Source of the DNA: Bacteroidota bacterium
GTDB taxonomy: Bacteria; Bacteroidota; Bacteroidia; Flavobacteriales; Flavobacteriaceae
DNA: 6,016 nt
NCBI GenBank assembly: GCA_023437485.1
Contig: JAEZGB010000198.1
Location: 1-6,016, forward strand
Direction: 5' to 3'
In this document: positions 1 to 6,016 of the stretch, piece after piece
How positions within the stretch are numbered: the stretch's first letter is position 1
How the letters are laid out: each line of letters opens with the position of its first letter
The notes under the pieces: generated by a model
Databases searched by the model: none
The model's input: the letters and a program-made list of their open reading frames with translations, nothing else
What the model was told of the DNA's origin: nothing
Translations under genes and position numbers: made by a program

Positions 1-1281
1 CCCGGTAATGATATAAGTGACGTAATCAGGGTTTCCGGTCACTGGTGTTGGCCCGGTTACACTTATGTTGTTAGGCAGCCCCGCAAGCGGAAAAGAATCC
101 CCGTTAATGACAAAATTCAATGTTGAACCAGTTTCGGTGATCAGGGTGACCCGCCCGTTAAATACCCGGTTTCCAATCATGTTGAGCGCCGGTATGTTGT
201 CAATGATGCGCGGGGTTTCGCAACTCAGCGGCGGAACAAAAAACATTTCCTGATTGGCCTGATCGGGGCGCCCGTTGTCGCCGATGCTTTGATAGGCAAA
301 TACATTTTTTGAGGTCCGTACGTAAAGATTGCCGTTGGAAGCATAGGCTGCCCCGCCTGTGGCGACGTATTCCCCCGCGTCGATGGTAAAAGTTGGCGTG
401 GTGTTGGCCCCCAAGAAAATTTCGGTATTGTCCTCATGCGCCACCAGGAGGATGCGCTCAACATTGTTCATACCGGTACTCTTGATAAAAATGTAATCTT
501 TGCCGGTGCGCTCGGCCGAAACGATCTGGTCAAACCCCAGGTCTATATTGTTCATCTCGCCATTGGTGCCGCCAAAGGAACCACAGTTTACCGCGATGGG
601 TTTGTCAGACGAAACCAGCGATCCGATCAACGCGTCCTTGTTCGACGAATGTGGCCCTTCAACAGCCAGAACAAAACTCTCACCGCTGTTCAGCACCACC
701 GGTTGTGGCAGGTTTCCTGCAAATTCATTGTTGATCAAAACAGCTCCTTCCTTGATGTCGGAAAAGCTCACCGTTGTGTTGTTTTCGGTCGCCAGAACTG
801 ATATGAAAGTGTAATGAACCGTGTCATAATTTACGCTGGCGGTGTTTAGCAGCCCGCCAATCCGGAATTGGGTCCCCAGCGCCGCGAGCCCCTTGGTAAC
901 GATCTCGCCGCCGTGGTTCTGGTTTCCGGCAATCACGCGCGCGCTCACATAAATCAGGTCATCGGCCTCCACAACAAAACCCTTGTTGGCCATGACCGTT
1001 CCGGCAAATGCGCGACGCACGTTGAGCTGGGTATTGTCGCCAAGCCCGATGTTGTACACATAAGGTACATCACGTGACACAGTGCCGTTTATCACCGCCC
1101 CGCCAAGATTGATGATCCTGAAATTTACGGGCGTGGCGTTGGGCGTTGAGATATAGAGGAATTGTTCTTCCGGAATCACGTTGATGGATGAGGACAGGGG
1201 TGGAATATAGTGGGTCTTGCTAAATTGTGCCACTGCCTGGACACACGAGAAGATCAGCAGGAAAAACAAACATTTTTTCAT
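1..1281 (-). CDS. Secreted IgGFc-binding-like surface protein, 3' end outside window
   Basis: The minus-strand frame starting at ATG 1281 stays open for 427 codons to base 1, so the C-terminus is missing. Residues 1-19 are a signal peptide (MKKCLFFLLIFSCVQAVAQ) with likely cleavage after AVA or AVAQ; the mature protein begins FSKTHYIPPL. The body is a beta-rich, Gly/Asn-rich extracellular sequence with no catalytic motif that I recognise. It resembles, from memory, flavobacterial proteins annotated with an IgGFc-binding-type N-terminal region: YISTPNATPVNFRI near the start, NHGGEIVTKG around 119-128, DLGFDQIV around 245, VFAYQS around 326-331 and MFFVPPLSCETP around 345-357. Such proteins usually end in a T9SS type B sorting domain; that end is not visible here. 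It lies 25 bp downstream of the anchor-L gene on the same strand, so co-transcription is likely. The ligand is unknown and binding to immunoglobulin should not be assumed. The reading frame is certain, the family assignment fairly so. Confidence 0.85.
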   Translation of the reverse strand, partial: MKKCLFFLLIFSCVQAVAQFSKTHYIPPLSSSINVIPEEQFLYISTPNATPVNFRIINLGGAVINGTVSRDVPYVYNIGLGDNTQLNVRRAFAGTVMANKGFVVEADDLIYVSARVIAGNQNHGGEIVTKGLAALGTQFRIGGLLNTASVNYDTVHYTFISVLATENNTTVSFSDIKEGAVLINNEFAGNLPQPVVLNSGESFVLAVEGPHSSNKDALIGSLVSSDKPIAVNCGSFGGTNGEMNNIDLGFDQIVSAERTGKDYIFIKSTGMNNVERILLVAHEDNTEIFLGANTTPTFTIDAGEYVATGGAAYASNGNLYVRTSKNVFAYQSIGDNGRPDQANQEMFFVPPLSCETPRIIDNIPALNMIGNRVFNGRVTLITETGSTLNFVINGDSFPLAGLPNNISVTGPTPVTGNPDYVTYIITG

Positions 1282-1306
1282 GGCCTAAAAGTAGGAAATT
1301 AAATCA

Positions 1307-3598
1307 TCAGCGCTTTAGCGCAAAATGGCTTTTAACGGTGCGCCCATCCTGCAGGGTGAGGGTAAACCAATAGTCGGCCGAGGGCAGGGGCCAGCCGTTG
1401 TAAGTACCGTCCCATCCCGGGGAAGTGGGCCCAAACTCCACGATCAGTTTTCCATACCGGTCAAAGATGCCAATCCGTGCCGAAGGTTGCGTTTCAAGAT
1501 TGCGGATCCTCCATCGGTCATTGGCCCCATCGCCGTTCGGAGTAAAGAAATTGGGGTAGTCCAGGACAATTACCTCAAAAGGCCCCGCTGTTCCGCAGCC
1601 GTTCCGGTCCAAGATGAAAACCTGATAAACCCCGGCGGCCAGGTTATTGAAAACCGGCGATGGCTGAAAGTTCGATCCCCCCAGGGAATACAGGTATTCG
1701 CCCGCTCCCTGGGCCAATATCGTTACGGAATTGTATCCGCCATTGAAATCAGATATCTCAACGCCCATAAATTCAGCCGGCGAGGATTCCACCACCGTAA
1801 AAGTCTTGACGCCCTGGCAACCGAAAGTATCGCTAAAGGTCACCTGGTAAACCCCCGGCTGGCCGGCCTGCAATACCTGCCCGGCAATGCCGCCTGTCCA
1901 CAAATATCCGGTATAGCCCGAGGGCGCCTGCAAGATGGCCGGCCCTGAGGGACACAGCACGACGGTCTCCTCCTGAAAACCTGAGCCAAAAGTTCGGACC
2001 TGTAACGTTACGGGAACAATCCCGTAGCAATCCGGACCGTTTAGCAGCCTTGCGTAAATAGTTTGCAGATTGGCGATAGTGTTGTCATAAACCGCCGGCA
2101 ACGCGTTAACCGATTGTTCGGCGTCTGACAGCGTGGCGTGATATTGCACCAAAATTCCGGCGGGTAGGCCCTGCAGCAAAACCGGAGTAACCAAATTCGC
2201 AAGTTGCACGCTGGTAAATCCGTCTGGTGTTCCGTCCTGGTCGCAAATTATAACCGGCGCCGGGGCAGCAACCGAAGTGGCCGCAATCTCAAGATTGACA
2301 ATCCCCACTGAATAGCATCCGTAAAAATTAAAGGCGAGAACGATAATCTGCTGGCCATCGCTTCCCACAAATGCCGTCGGGTTTGCAATTGGATTGATTT
2401 GCGCCATCGCATCGGCCATCGAGGTAAAGTAAAGCAGGGTAAGGCCCGGATCAGATCCGGTAAGCTGATTGCCGGCCTGCACCAGATTGAAGGTTGCGTT
2501 GCCATCGCCGTCAGGATCGCACTGAACCACGGTTTGTGGTGAATTCAAAACAGGGTTCGGCACATATTCTATTACGGCCTGCCCGGTGGCGATGCATCCG
2601 TTTGTTCCCAAAGTAATCTCGACCGAGTAAACACCGGGCTCGGAAACGGTGAGGGTGGGCTGCGTGGTGGGGAGTTGAACCCCATCCTTGAACCATTTGT
2701 AGGTGTTGGTCCCGGCTTCGGTGGCGTCGAGGATGACGGTTTCGCCTTCGCAAACCGGGTTCTGCGTTGAAATCAATCTGTCCGGCCCAATGTCGGTTCC
2801 CACGGCAAAACTTCCGCCGGCCAAAAAGATAGCCGAATCATACCGAATGTTCTCCTCGTCGGCAATCACAAGCTTGATGTGGTAGGTGACCCCGGGCGTT
2901 ACGTTGGCCCTGGCGGTAAGCACCACGGTCTGGCCGTTGAAGTTAGTGGGGTGCTCAAAGCCGTTGAATCCGCCAAAATACTGCGGATTTTGTGCCGCAC
3001 AGCCGTTGGACCCGGGAATTTGTGGCCGTACCGAGGTAACCATGACCGGGATGTTGGTGTTGGGCAATACGGCCAGATTTTGCCACGGCCCTCCCGAGAC
3101 CGGCCTCAACAGGAACGCAAATGCATCAGAATAACGGCAGGGCGCGGTGCCCTGATATTCCTCTGACGAAAAAATGTAGTCAAAACTGATCTGGCTGGTG
3201 AGGGGCGTGAAGTCAAATTCAAGCACGGTTGCATTGTAGGTCGGGTCAAGGCCAAGCATCTGCTCGAGATCCTGATCGCCCAGCCAGAGCGTAGAACCCT
3301 CGTCGATAAGGTTTGAATTTGGCCCCTGCGTACGCGAGGCCCTTGAGGTGGCAAGCACGATACCGTCGGCAAATGGGAAATTGCCTCCACCGGTGAAATA
3401 TCCGTAACTGTTTGCGCCGCCGGAAAAATTATCGCCTGAAACCGAAACATTTGCCACATTGGCACAGGGGCTGTTTACCAGGACATCGCTGACGAGTTGT
3501 TGCGCGGTATAGGAATCATCAACCTGAATGTACTGGGGAAACAGGTATGTGGGAATTAACAAAAAGCACCAAAAAACCGCAACGCGAATCACTTTCAT
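1307..3598 (-). CDS. Choice-of-anchor L domain protein with T9SS type B sorting domain
   Basis: This 763-residue protein is predicted to be exported by Sec, carried across the outer membrane by the type IX secretion system, and attached to or released from the cell surface. Residues 1-22 form a signal peptide (hydrophobic core VAVFWCFLLIPTYLF, mature start near Q22/Y23). Residues about 30-264 match a choice-of-anchor L domain: ADGIVLATS at 77-85, FDYIFSSEEY at 139-148, SDAFAF at 157-162, and TPGVTYHIKLVIADEEN ending with FLAGGSF near 264. Residues about 279-345 look Ig-like (VCEGETVILDA, YKWFKDG, GVYSVEI). Two related modules of about 80 residues follow (360-438 and 452-534), each opening with CDxDG. 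Two more segments carry the GVYQV...GC pattern (about 582-595 and 656-668). Residues 681-763 are a classic gliding-motility-associated type B sorting domain: YPNFFTPNGDGANDRW, IGIFDRYGKLI, GWDGTYNGWPLPSADYWF, ending SHFALKR. The ligand is unknown; an adhesin-like or matrix role is inference. Confidence 0.95.
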   Translation of the reverse strand: MKVIRVAVFWCFLLIPTYLFPQYIQVDDSYTAQQLVSDVLVNSPCANVANVSVSGDNFSGGANSYGYFTGGGNFPFADGIVLATSRASRTQGPNSNLIDEGSTLWLGDQDLEQMLGLDPTYNATVLEFDFTPLTSQISFDYIFSSEEYQGTAPCRYSDAFAFLLRPVSGGPWQNLAVLPNTNIPVMVTSVRPQIPGSNGCAAQNPQYFGGFNGFEHPTNFNGQTVVLTARANVTPGVTYHIKLVIADEENIRYDSAIFLAGGSFAVGTDIGPDRLISTQNPVCEGETVILDATEAGTNTYKWFKDGVQLPTTQPTLTVSEPGVYSVEITLGTNGCIATGQAVIEYVPNPVLNSPQTVVQCDPDGDGNATFNLVQAGNQLTGSDPGLTLLYFTSMADAMAQINPIANPTAFVGSDGQQIIVLAFNFYGCYSVGIVNLEIAATSVAAPAPVIICDQDGTPDGFTSVQLANLVTPVLLQGLPAGILVQYHATLSDAEQSVNALPAVYDNTIANLQTIYARLLNGPDCYGIVPVTLQVRTFGSGFQEETVVLCPSGPAILQAPSGYTGYLWTGGIAGQVLQAGQPGVYQVTFSDTFGCQGVKTFTVVESSPAEFMGVEISDFNGGYNSVTILAQGAGEYLYSLGGSNFQPSPVFNNLAAGVYQVFILDRNGCGTAGPFEVIVLDYPNFFTPNGDGANDRWRIRNLETQPSARIGIFDRYGKLIVEFGPTSPGWDGTYNGWPLPSADYWFTLTLQDGRTVKSHFALKR

Positions 3599-3606
3599 AG
3601 CATCGG

Positions 3607-3614
3607 CAAAGATA
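3607..3614 (-). promoter_or_regulatory. Candidate -7 promoter element TATCTTTG for the anchor-L gene
   Basis: The minus strand reads TATCTTTG, an exact match to the Bacteroidota -7 consensus TAnnTTTG. It begins directly after the permease stop codon and ends 8 bases before the anchor-L ATG. A start site at the usual distance would leave a leader of only a few bases or none. I find no TTG at 17-23 bp upstream, so the -33 element is absent or degenerate. It would let the surface-protein pair be transcribed separately from the ABC genes. Confidence 0.5.
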
Positions 3615-4454
3615 CTACAAATCGCGCTTTTTAAGGAGTTTATAGGCGCTTAACACAAAAATAACAACCCAGCACGTGGCGATCAGCATCGCGCTCCATG
3701 ATACACTGTAATCCTTGGGAGTCATCTCACCGCCAATAGCTGTTTCCAATGTTTTTATTGCCGATAAACGCGTAAACGGTTCCAGGATCAGGTTGGACAT
3801 TGCCGAAAGCGGAAAAAACTGCATGATCTTGGTCGCGAGGTCGGCCTTGGGAAAGATCTGGAATTCAAGAATCCCGTAAACGATACCCTCAAAAATGTTC
3901 CAGATCAGCAAAAAACCAATGGCAAATGCCGAACGTTTTACCAGGATTCCCAAAAAGAGACAGAACGAAAAAAATGCGGTGAGCTTGACAAAATAGGCGA
4001 GCAGGTATTCCAAATCGGAGAAGATGATCCCGGCTTCGGTGTACGATGAAAACGAAAGCCCGAGGATAAGCGACATCACAAAAACAAAAACGGTTGACGC
4101 CGCGGCAAAAAGCACCACGGTCAGGAATTTTGAAAGCACAAATTCGCGTTTGCTGAGCCCGTCGATGAGGTTTTGCTTGAGCGTACCGTAACTGTATTCA
4201 TTGGCCTTCATCGATACTATCACAATGGCCAGGAAGAGCTTTAGGATGGCGGCAATATAGGTGTTGAAGTGCCAGATGTACGGGAAATTGAAAATTCCCT
4301 GCTCGGCAATATGGAGCTTGAAATCGCCAAATTCAAACTTGATCGAGGCGATAAGCGCAATAAACGACAACAGCACGAAATAGGAAAAGGTCAGGATTCG
4401 GCTGGCCCGGCTGCGCCAGATTTTTTGCAGTTCAATCGAGATTAGGCGCTTCAT
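3615..4454 (-). CDS. ABC-2 type transporter permease
   Basis: This 279-residue protein is the membrane half of a two-gene ABC exporter in the inner membrane. About six hydrophobic segments are visible: roughly residues 20-38, 58-82, 108-132, 148-172, 175-197 and 253-273. Between the second and third lies NEYSYGTLKQNLIDGLSKREFVLSK (about 85-109), matching the E...GT...L..G.SR.....K pattern of ABC-2 permeases of the NatB/BcrB sort, a cytoplasmic stretch expected to contact the ATPase. A long loop at about 198-250 separates the last two segments. The N-terminus MKRLISIELQKIWRS is typical of the family. Its ATG overlaps the ATPase stop by 4 bp (ATGA), which implies translational coupling and one complex. 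The substrate cannot be read from the sequence; lipid, peptide, antibiotic or ion export are all possible in the family. Confidence 0.92.
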   Translation of the reverse strand: MKRLISIELQKIWRSRASRILTFSYFVLLSFIALIASIKFEFGDFKLHIAEQGIFNFPYIWHFNTYIAAILKLFLAIVIVSMKANEYSYGTLKQNLIDGLSKREFVLSKFLTVVLFAAASTVFVFVMSLILGLSFSSYTEAGIIFSDLEYLLAYFVKLTAFFSFCLFLGILVKRSAFAIGFLLIWNIFEGIVYGILEFQIFPKADLATKIMQFFPLSAMSNLILEPFTRLSAIKTLETAIGGEMTPKDYSVSWSAMLIATCWVVIFVLSAYKLLKKRDL

Positions 4455-5356
4455 TGGGCTTGTTGGGTGTTGGTGATGGCTAGGAATTGTTCTTCAAGGG
4501 TATTCCGGCGTGTGGCCAGGTGGCTCGCGAAAATATTCCGCGACGCCAAAAACCGGTTAAGCGCCGCGGCATCGGGGCGTCCTTCCAGATAGACCAAAAG
4601 TTTTCCATTCTCGGTAGCTGTCCGCTGGAAGCCGGGGAAATCCCGAAGCGCATTTTGGAGCGCTGCCATATCATCGGCACAAACTTCCAGGAATTGCTCG
4701 CCCTCGGTCAGGCCTTCAACCGTTCCTGAATACAAAATTTCGCCCTTTCGCAAAACCAGCACGTGCGAGCAAACTTTTTCAACCTCGTCCAAAAGGTGCG
4801 AGGCGAGAAGGATGGTAGTTCCCTGTGAAGCAATTTTGCGGATGATGTCGCGGATTTGGTGGATGCCCTGCGGATCGAGCCCGTTTGTGGGTTCGTCGAG
4901 AATCAGGATTTCGGGATCGTTCAGGAGCGCCGAAGCAATCGCAAGACGCTGCTTCATCCCAAGTGAAAAAGTCCGGAACTTGCTGTCCTTTCGGTCAATC
5001 AGACCCACGACCTCGAGTTTTTCGGTTACCTTTTCATAGTTTGACCCCTTGATGTCACACACCAACCGGAGGTTTTGTTCGGCGGTCATGTAGGGGTAAA
5101 AATTGGGCCTCTCGATGATGGCACCAACTTTTTTAAGGGCCTGATGCGTTTCGACTTTTCCGCCAAACCATTCGTATTCGCCTGAAGTCTTGTTTACCAC
5201 GTTTAGCACGATGCCAAGCGTGGTTGATTTCCCGCTGCCGTTTGGCCCGAGTATCCCGTAAACATTTCCCTTGTGGATTTCAAGCGATACGCCCTTGACG
5301 GCATGAACGCGGCCAAACCGCTTGTGGAGGTTCCTGATCGATAAGATGGTTTCCAA
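4451..5356 (-). CDS. ABC transporter ATP-binding protein (BcrA/NatA-like), TTG start
   Basis: This 301-residue cytoplasmic ATPase powers the permease encoded just downstream. Motifs in order: Walker A GPNGSGKST (37-45); a Q-loop region GAIIERPNFYPYMT (78-91) with Glu82 where many ABC proteins have Gln; signature FSLGMKQR (130-137); Walker B ILILDEP (150-156); D-loop GLDP (159-162); switch histidine in SHLLDEVE (His187). Residues about 220-301 form a C-terminal extension seen in BcrA/NatA-type ATPases. The frame has a stop (TAA) only five codons before TTG 5356 and no ATG between them. METILSIRNLHKRFG from that TTG matches the usual N-terminus of flavobacterial relatives as I remember them, so I take TTG as the start. 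No strong Shine-Dalgarno is visible, as is normal for Bacteroidota. It does not look like the gliding protein GldA in its N-terminal sequence. Confidence 0.93.
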   Translation of the reverse strand: METILSIRNLHKRFGRVHAVKGVSLEIHKGNVYGILGPNGSGKSTTLGIVLNVVNKTSGEYEWFGGKVETHQALKKVGAIIERPNFYPYMTAEQNLRLVCDIKGSNYEKVTEKLEVVGLIDRKDSKFRTFSLGMKQRLAIASALLNDPEILILDEPTNGLDPQGIHQIRDIIRKIASQGTTILLASHLLDEVEKVCSHVLVLRKGEILYSGTVEGLTEGEQFLEVCADDMAALQNALRDFPGFQRTATENGKLLVYLEGRPDAAALNRFLASRNIFASHLATRRNTLEEQFLAITNTQQAQ

Positions 5357-5390
5357 TTCGTCGTGTTAAAGTTGCGTTAGGACGACGAAT
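5356..5390. repeat. Perfect 9-bp inverted repeat before the ABC ATPase gene
   Basis: ATTCGTCGT at 5356-5364 is the exact reverse complement of ACGACGAAT at 5382-5390, with 17 bases between. On the minus strand the distal arm overlaps a weak promoter-like TATATTCG (5386-5393, one mismatch to TAnnTTTG, no clear TTG upstream). The proximal arm reaches the first base of the TTG start codon. It could be an operator or an mRNA hairpin that limits translation initiation. There is no T-run after it, so a terminator is unlikely. Confidence 0.45.
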
Positions 5391-5414
5391 ATAAACAAAT
5401 GTTACCGATAAATT

Positions 5415-5654
5415 TTAAAGGTGCGATTGCCTTCTTTGGTGAAGGCTTATCAGCGTCTCGTTGATCTCCCGGTGTTCCTGGGTGAGCGAGACATGCCTGC
5501 CGGTTACGTCATTGGTTACCTGCAGGTGACACACGCTGCATTCAAACTCTTTAAAGTAATCAGTAACAATTTTGGTGGTGCGGAATTTATGGCCGAAGAG
5601 TGCGCATAAAATCCTGCCCTTAAAAGAATGCTCTTTGTAAGTGATTGATTTCAT
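5415..5654 (-). CDS. Small Cys/His protein, putative zinc-ribbon-like, unknown function
   Basis: The protein is 79 residues from ATG 5654 (MKSITYKEHSFKGR). The frame also allows starts at 5681 and 5675, giving a nine- or seven-residue extension; I prefer 5654 because the extension looks non-native and the sequence from Met-Lys-Ser resembles small flavobacterial hypothetical proteins. Visible features: ILCALFGHKF (15-24), with C17 and H22, and ECSVCHL (38-44), with C39, C42 and H43. The C-x4-H plus CxxC arrangement could bind zinc, and the LCxLFGHK start recalls the short phage-related DUF1660 proteins. The second half (45-79) is polar and probably helical (EHREINETLISLHQRR). There is no signal peptide or membrane segment, so it is probably cytoplasmic. 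It sits 58 bp upstream of the ABC pair on the same strand and might be co-transcribed. No function can be assigned. Confidence 0.75.
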   Translation of the reverse strand: MKSITYKEHSFKGRILCALFGHKFRTTKIVTDYFKEFECSVCHLQVTNDVTGRHVSLTQEHREINETLISLHQRRQSHL

Positions 5655-5688
5655 GGCCTTTTGAATTATAACCATAAACATATCTCAA

Positions 5689-5718
5689 TCACCGATTAGT
5701 GGCAAATTTAATCGGTGA
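5689..5718. repeat. Perfect 10-bp inverted repeat overlapping a promoter
   Basis: TCACCGATTA (5689-5698) and TAATCGGTGA (5709-5718) are exact reverse complements, 10 bases apart, with equivalent positions 20 bp apart (about two helical turns). The dyad covers the -7 element at 5703-5710 and the expected transcription start of the small Cys/His gene. This placement suits a repressor operator. It could also form a stem-loop at the end of the upstream transcript, but no T-run follows on either strand. Confidence 0.55.
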
Positions 5719-5731
5719 ATTGCACTTTCAA
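5703..5731 (-). promoter_or_regulatory. Candidate Bacteroidota promoter for the small Cys/His gene
   Basis: On the minus strand a TTG (5731-5729) is followed after 18 bp by TAAATTTG (5710-5703), an exact TAnnTTTG match with spacing inside the range described for Bacteroidota primary sigma-factor promoters. The predicted start lies near 5697, giving a leader of about 43 bases to the preferred ATG at 5654. The region is AT-rich compared with the surrounding genes, as expected for a promoter. Confidence 0.6.
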
Positions 5732-5761
5732 TAACAATTTAGAAAGTAAAAACTTACAAAA

Positions 5762-6016
5762 TCAATTCTTTTCTTCTTTGTTGAAGTACACCAGGTAATA
5801 ATACATCTGCTTTTCTTCGTCCCAGCCTTTCTCGACGAATTTCTCGGCGCTTTCGGGATTGATGAAGTCCAGTTTGATCTGGATGTTGGTGTCCAGGTTA
5901 ATGACGTTCCGAATCGATTTGCGCGCATCTGATACCGCAGCGTTCGCAATCGGGAAATTGGTCACGTCCTCGATGCTGTATTTGGCGCCCTTGTCCACCT
6001 TGTAGCTCTTAAATTC
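5762..6016 (-). CDS. C-terminal part of an unrecognised protein, 5' end outside window
   Basis: The minus-strand frame is open from base 6016 to the TGA at 5764-5762, giving 84 residues beginning EFKSYKVDKGAKYSIEDV. An internal GTG at 5998 could serve as a start, but the frame continues upstream without a stop and the protein sequence looks continuous there, so this is more likely the end of a longer gene. The fragment is polar, with alternating beta-like stretches (VINLDTNIQIKLDFI, MYYYLVYF) and a helical SAEKFVEKGW; it has no membrane segment or cysteine. I recognise no family. It ends 31 bp before the promoter of the next gene. Confidence 0.65.
   Translation of the reverse strand, partial: EFKSYKVDKGAKYSIEDVTNFPIANAAVSDARKSIRNVINLDTNIQIKLDFINPESAEKFVEKGWDEEKQMYYYLVYFNKEEKN

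Noticed and set aside
436..814. Overlapping plus-strand open frames antisense to the IgGFc-like gene
   Set aside because: The minus-strand frame is continuous and has a clear signal peptide and family-like sequence; the antisense frames look random.
1226..1281. Possible lipoprotein signal around Cys13 of the IgGFc-like protein
   Set aside because: The sequence before the cysteine (IFSC) has Phe at -2, which does not fit a lipobox, and the following AVAQ gives a normal signal peptidase I site.
1282..1306. TACTTTTA as a -7 promoter element for the IgGFc-like gene
   Set aside because: It lacks the final G of TAnnTTTG, sits within 13 bases of the ATG and has no supporting -33 element; read-through from the anchor-L gene explains expression better.
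1325..1948. A 207-codon open frame on the plus strand, antisense to the anchor-L gene
   Set aside because: It lies wholly within a well-supported gene, its translation has no signal peptide or domain, and its composition fits a shadow of the opposite strand's codons.
3615..5356. GldA/GldF gliding-motility transporter
   Set aside because: The ATPase N-terminus and its GAIIERPNFYPYMT region resemble BcrA/NatA-type exporters rather than GldA, and no gldG-like gene is adjacent.
5689..5718. Intrinsic terminator for the upstream gene
   Set aside because: The stem is only moderately GC-rich and is not followed by a T-run on either strand, and the dyad coincides with a promoter element.
5735..5760. 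Short AAGT-AAAA-ACTT symmetry after the right-edge gene as a terminator
   Set aside because: The stem is only 4 bp and AT-rich, too weak to support a call.

Overview
The window reads as ordinary chromosomal DNA from a member of the Bacteroidota, most likely order Flavobacteriales. Four observations point there: a textbook type B C-terminal sorting domain of the type IX secretion system (T9SS), a choice-of-anchor L domain, an IgGFc-binding-like secreted protein of the flavobacterial type, and promoter-like TAnnTTTG (-7) elements with no clear Shine-Dalgarno sites. Base composition looks close to balanced, which is high for the genus Flavobacterium, so I do not name a genus.

All supported genes lie on the minus strand and are tightly packed. 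In transcription order (right to left): (1) the C-terminal end of an unrecognised protein (5762-6016, beginning outside the window); (2) an 80 to 110 bp AT-rich gap with a good promoter candidate overlapped by a perfect 10-bp inverted repeat; (3) a small Cys/His protein of about 79 residues with a CxxC pair; (4) a 58 bp gap with a second perfect inverted repeat that reaches the next start codon; (5) an ABC transporter ATPase that appears to start with TTG; (6) its membrane permease, overlapping by 4 bp (ATGA); (7) a 763-residue T9SS type B secreted protein with a choice-of-anchor L domain, preceded by a TATCTTTG element only a few bases before its ATG; (8) after 25 bp, a second secreted protein with IgGFc-binding-like sequence, which runs off the left edge without a stop.

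Functionally there are two units. The ATPase and permease form a two-gene ABC-2 exporter of unknown substrate. The two large secreted proteins form a tandem surface-protein pair: the first carries its own T9SS signal, and the second probably has one outside the window. No intergenic stretch exceeds 300 bases. I found no RNA genes, mobile elements or CRISPR arrays. I see no clear sign of a wholly new system. The most interesting items are the two promoter-proximal dyads, the apparent TTG start, the nearly leaderless promoter of the anchor-L gene, and the pairing of two surface proteins of unknown ligand.
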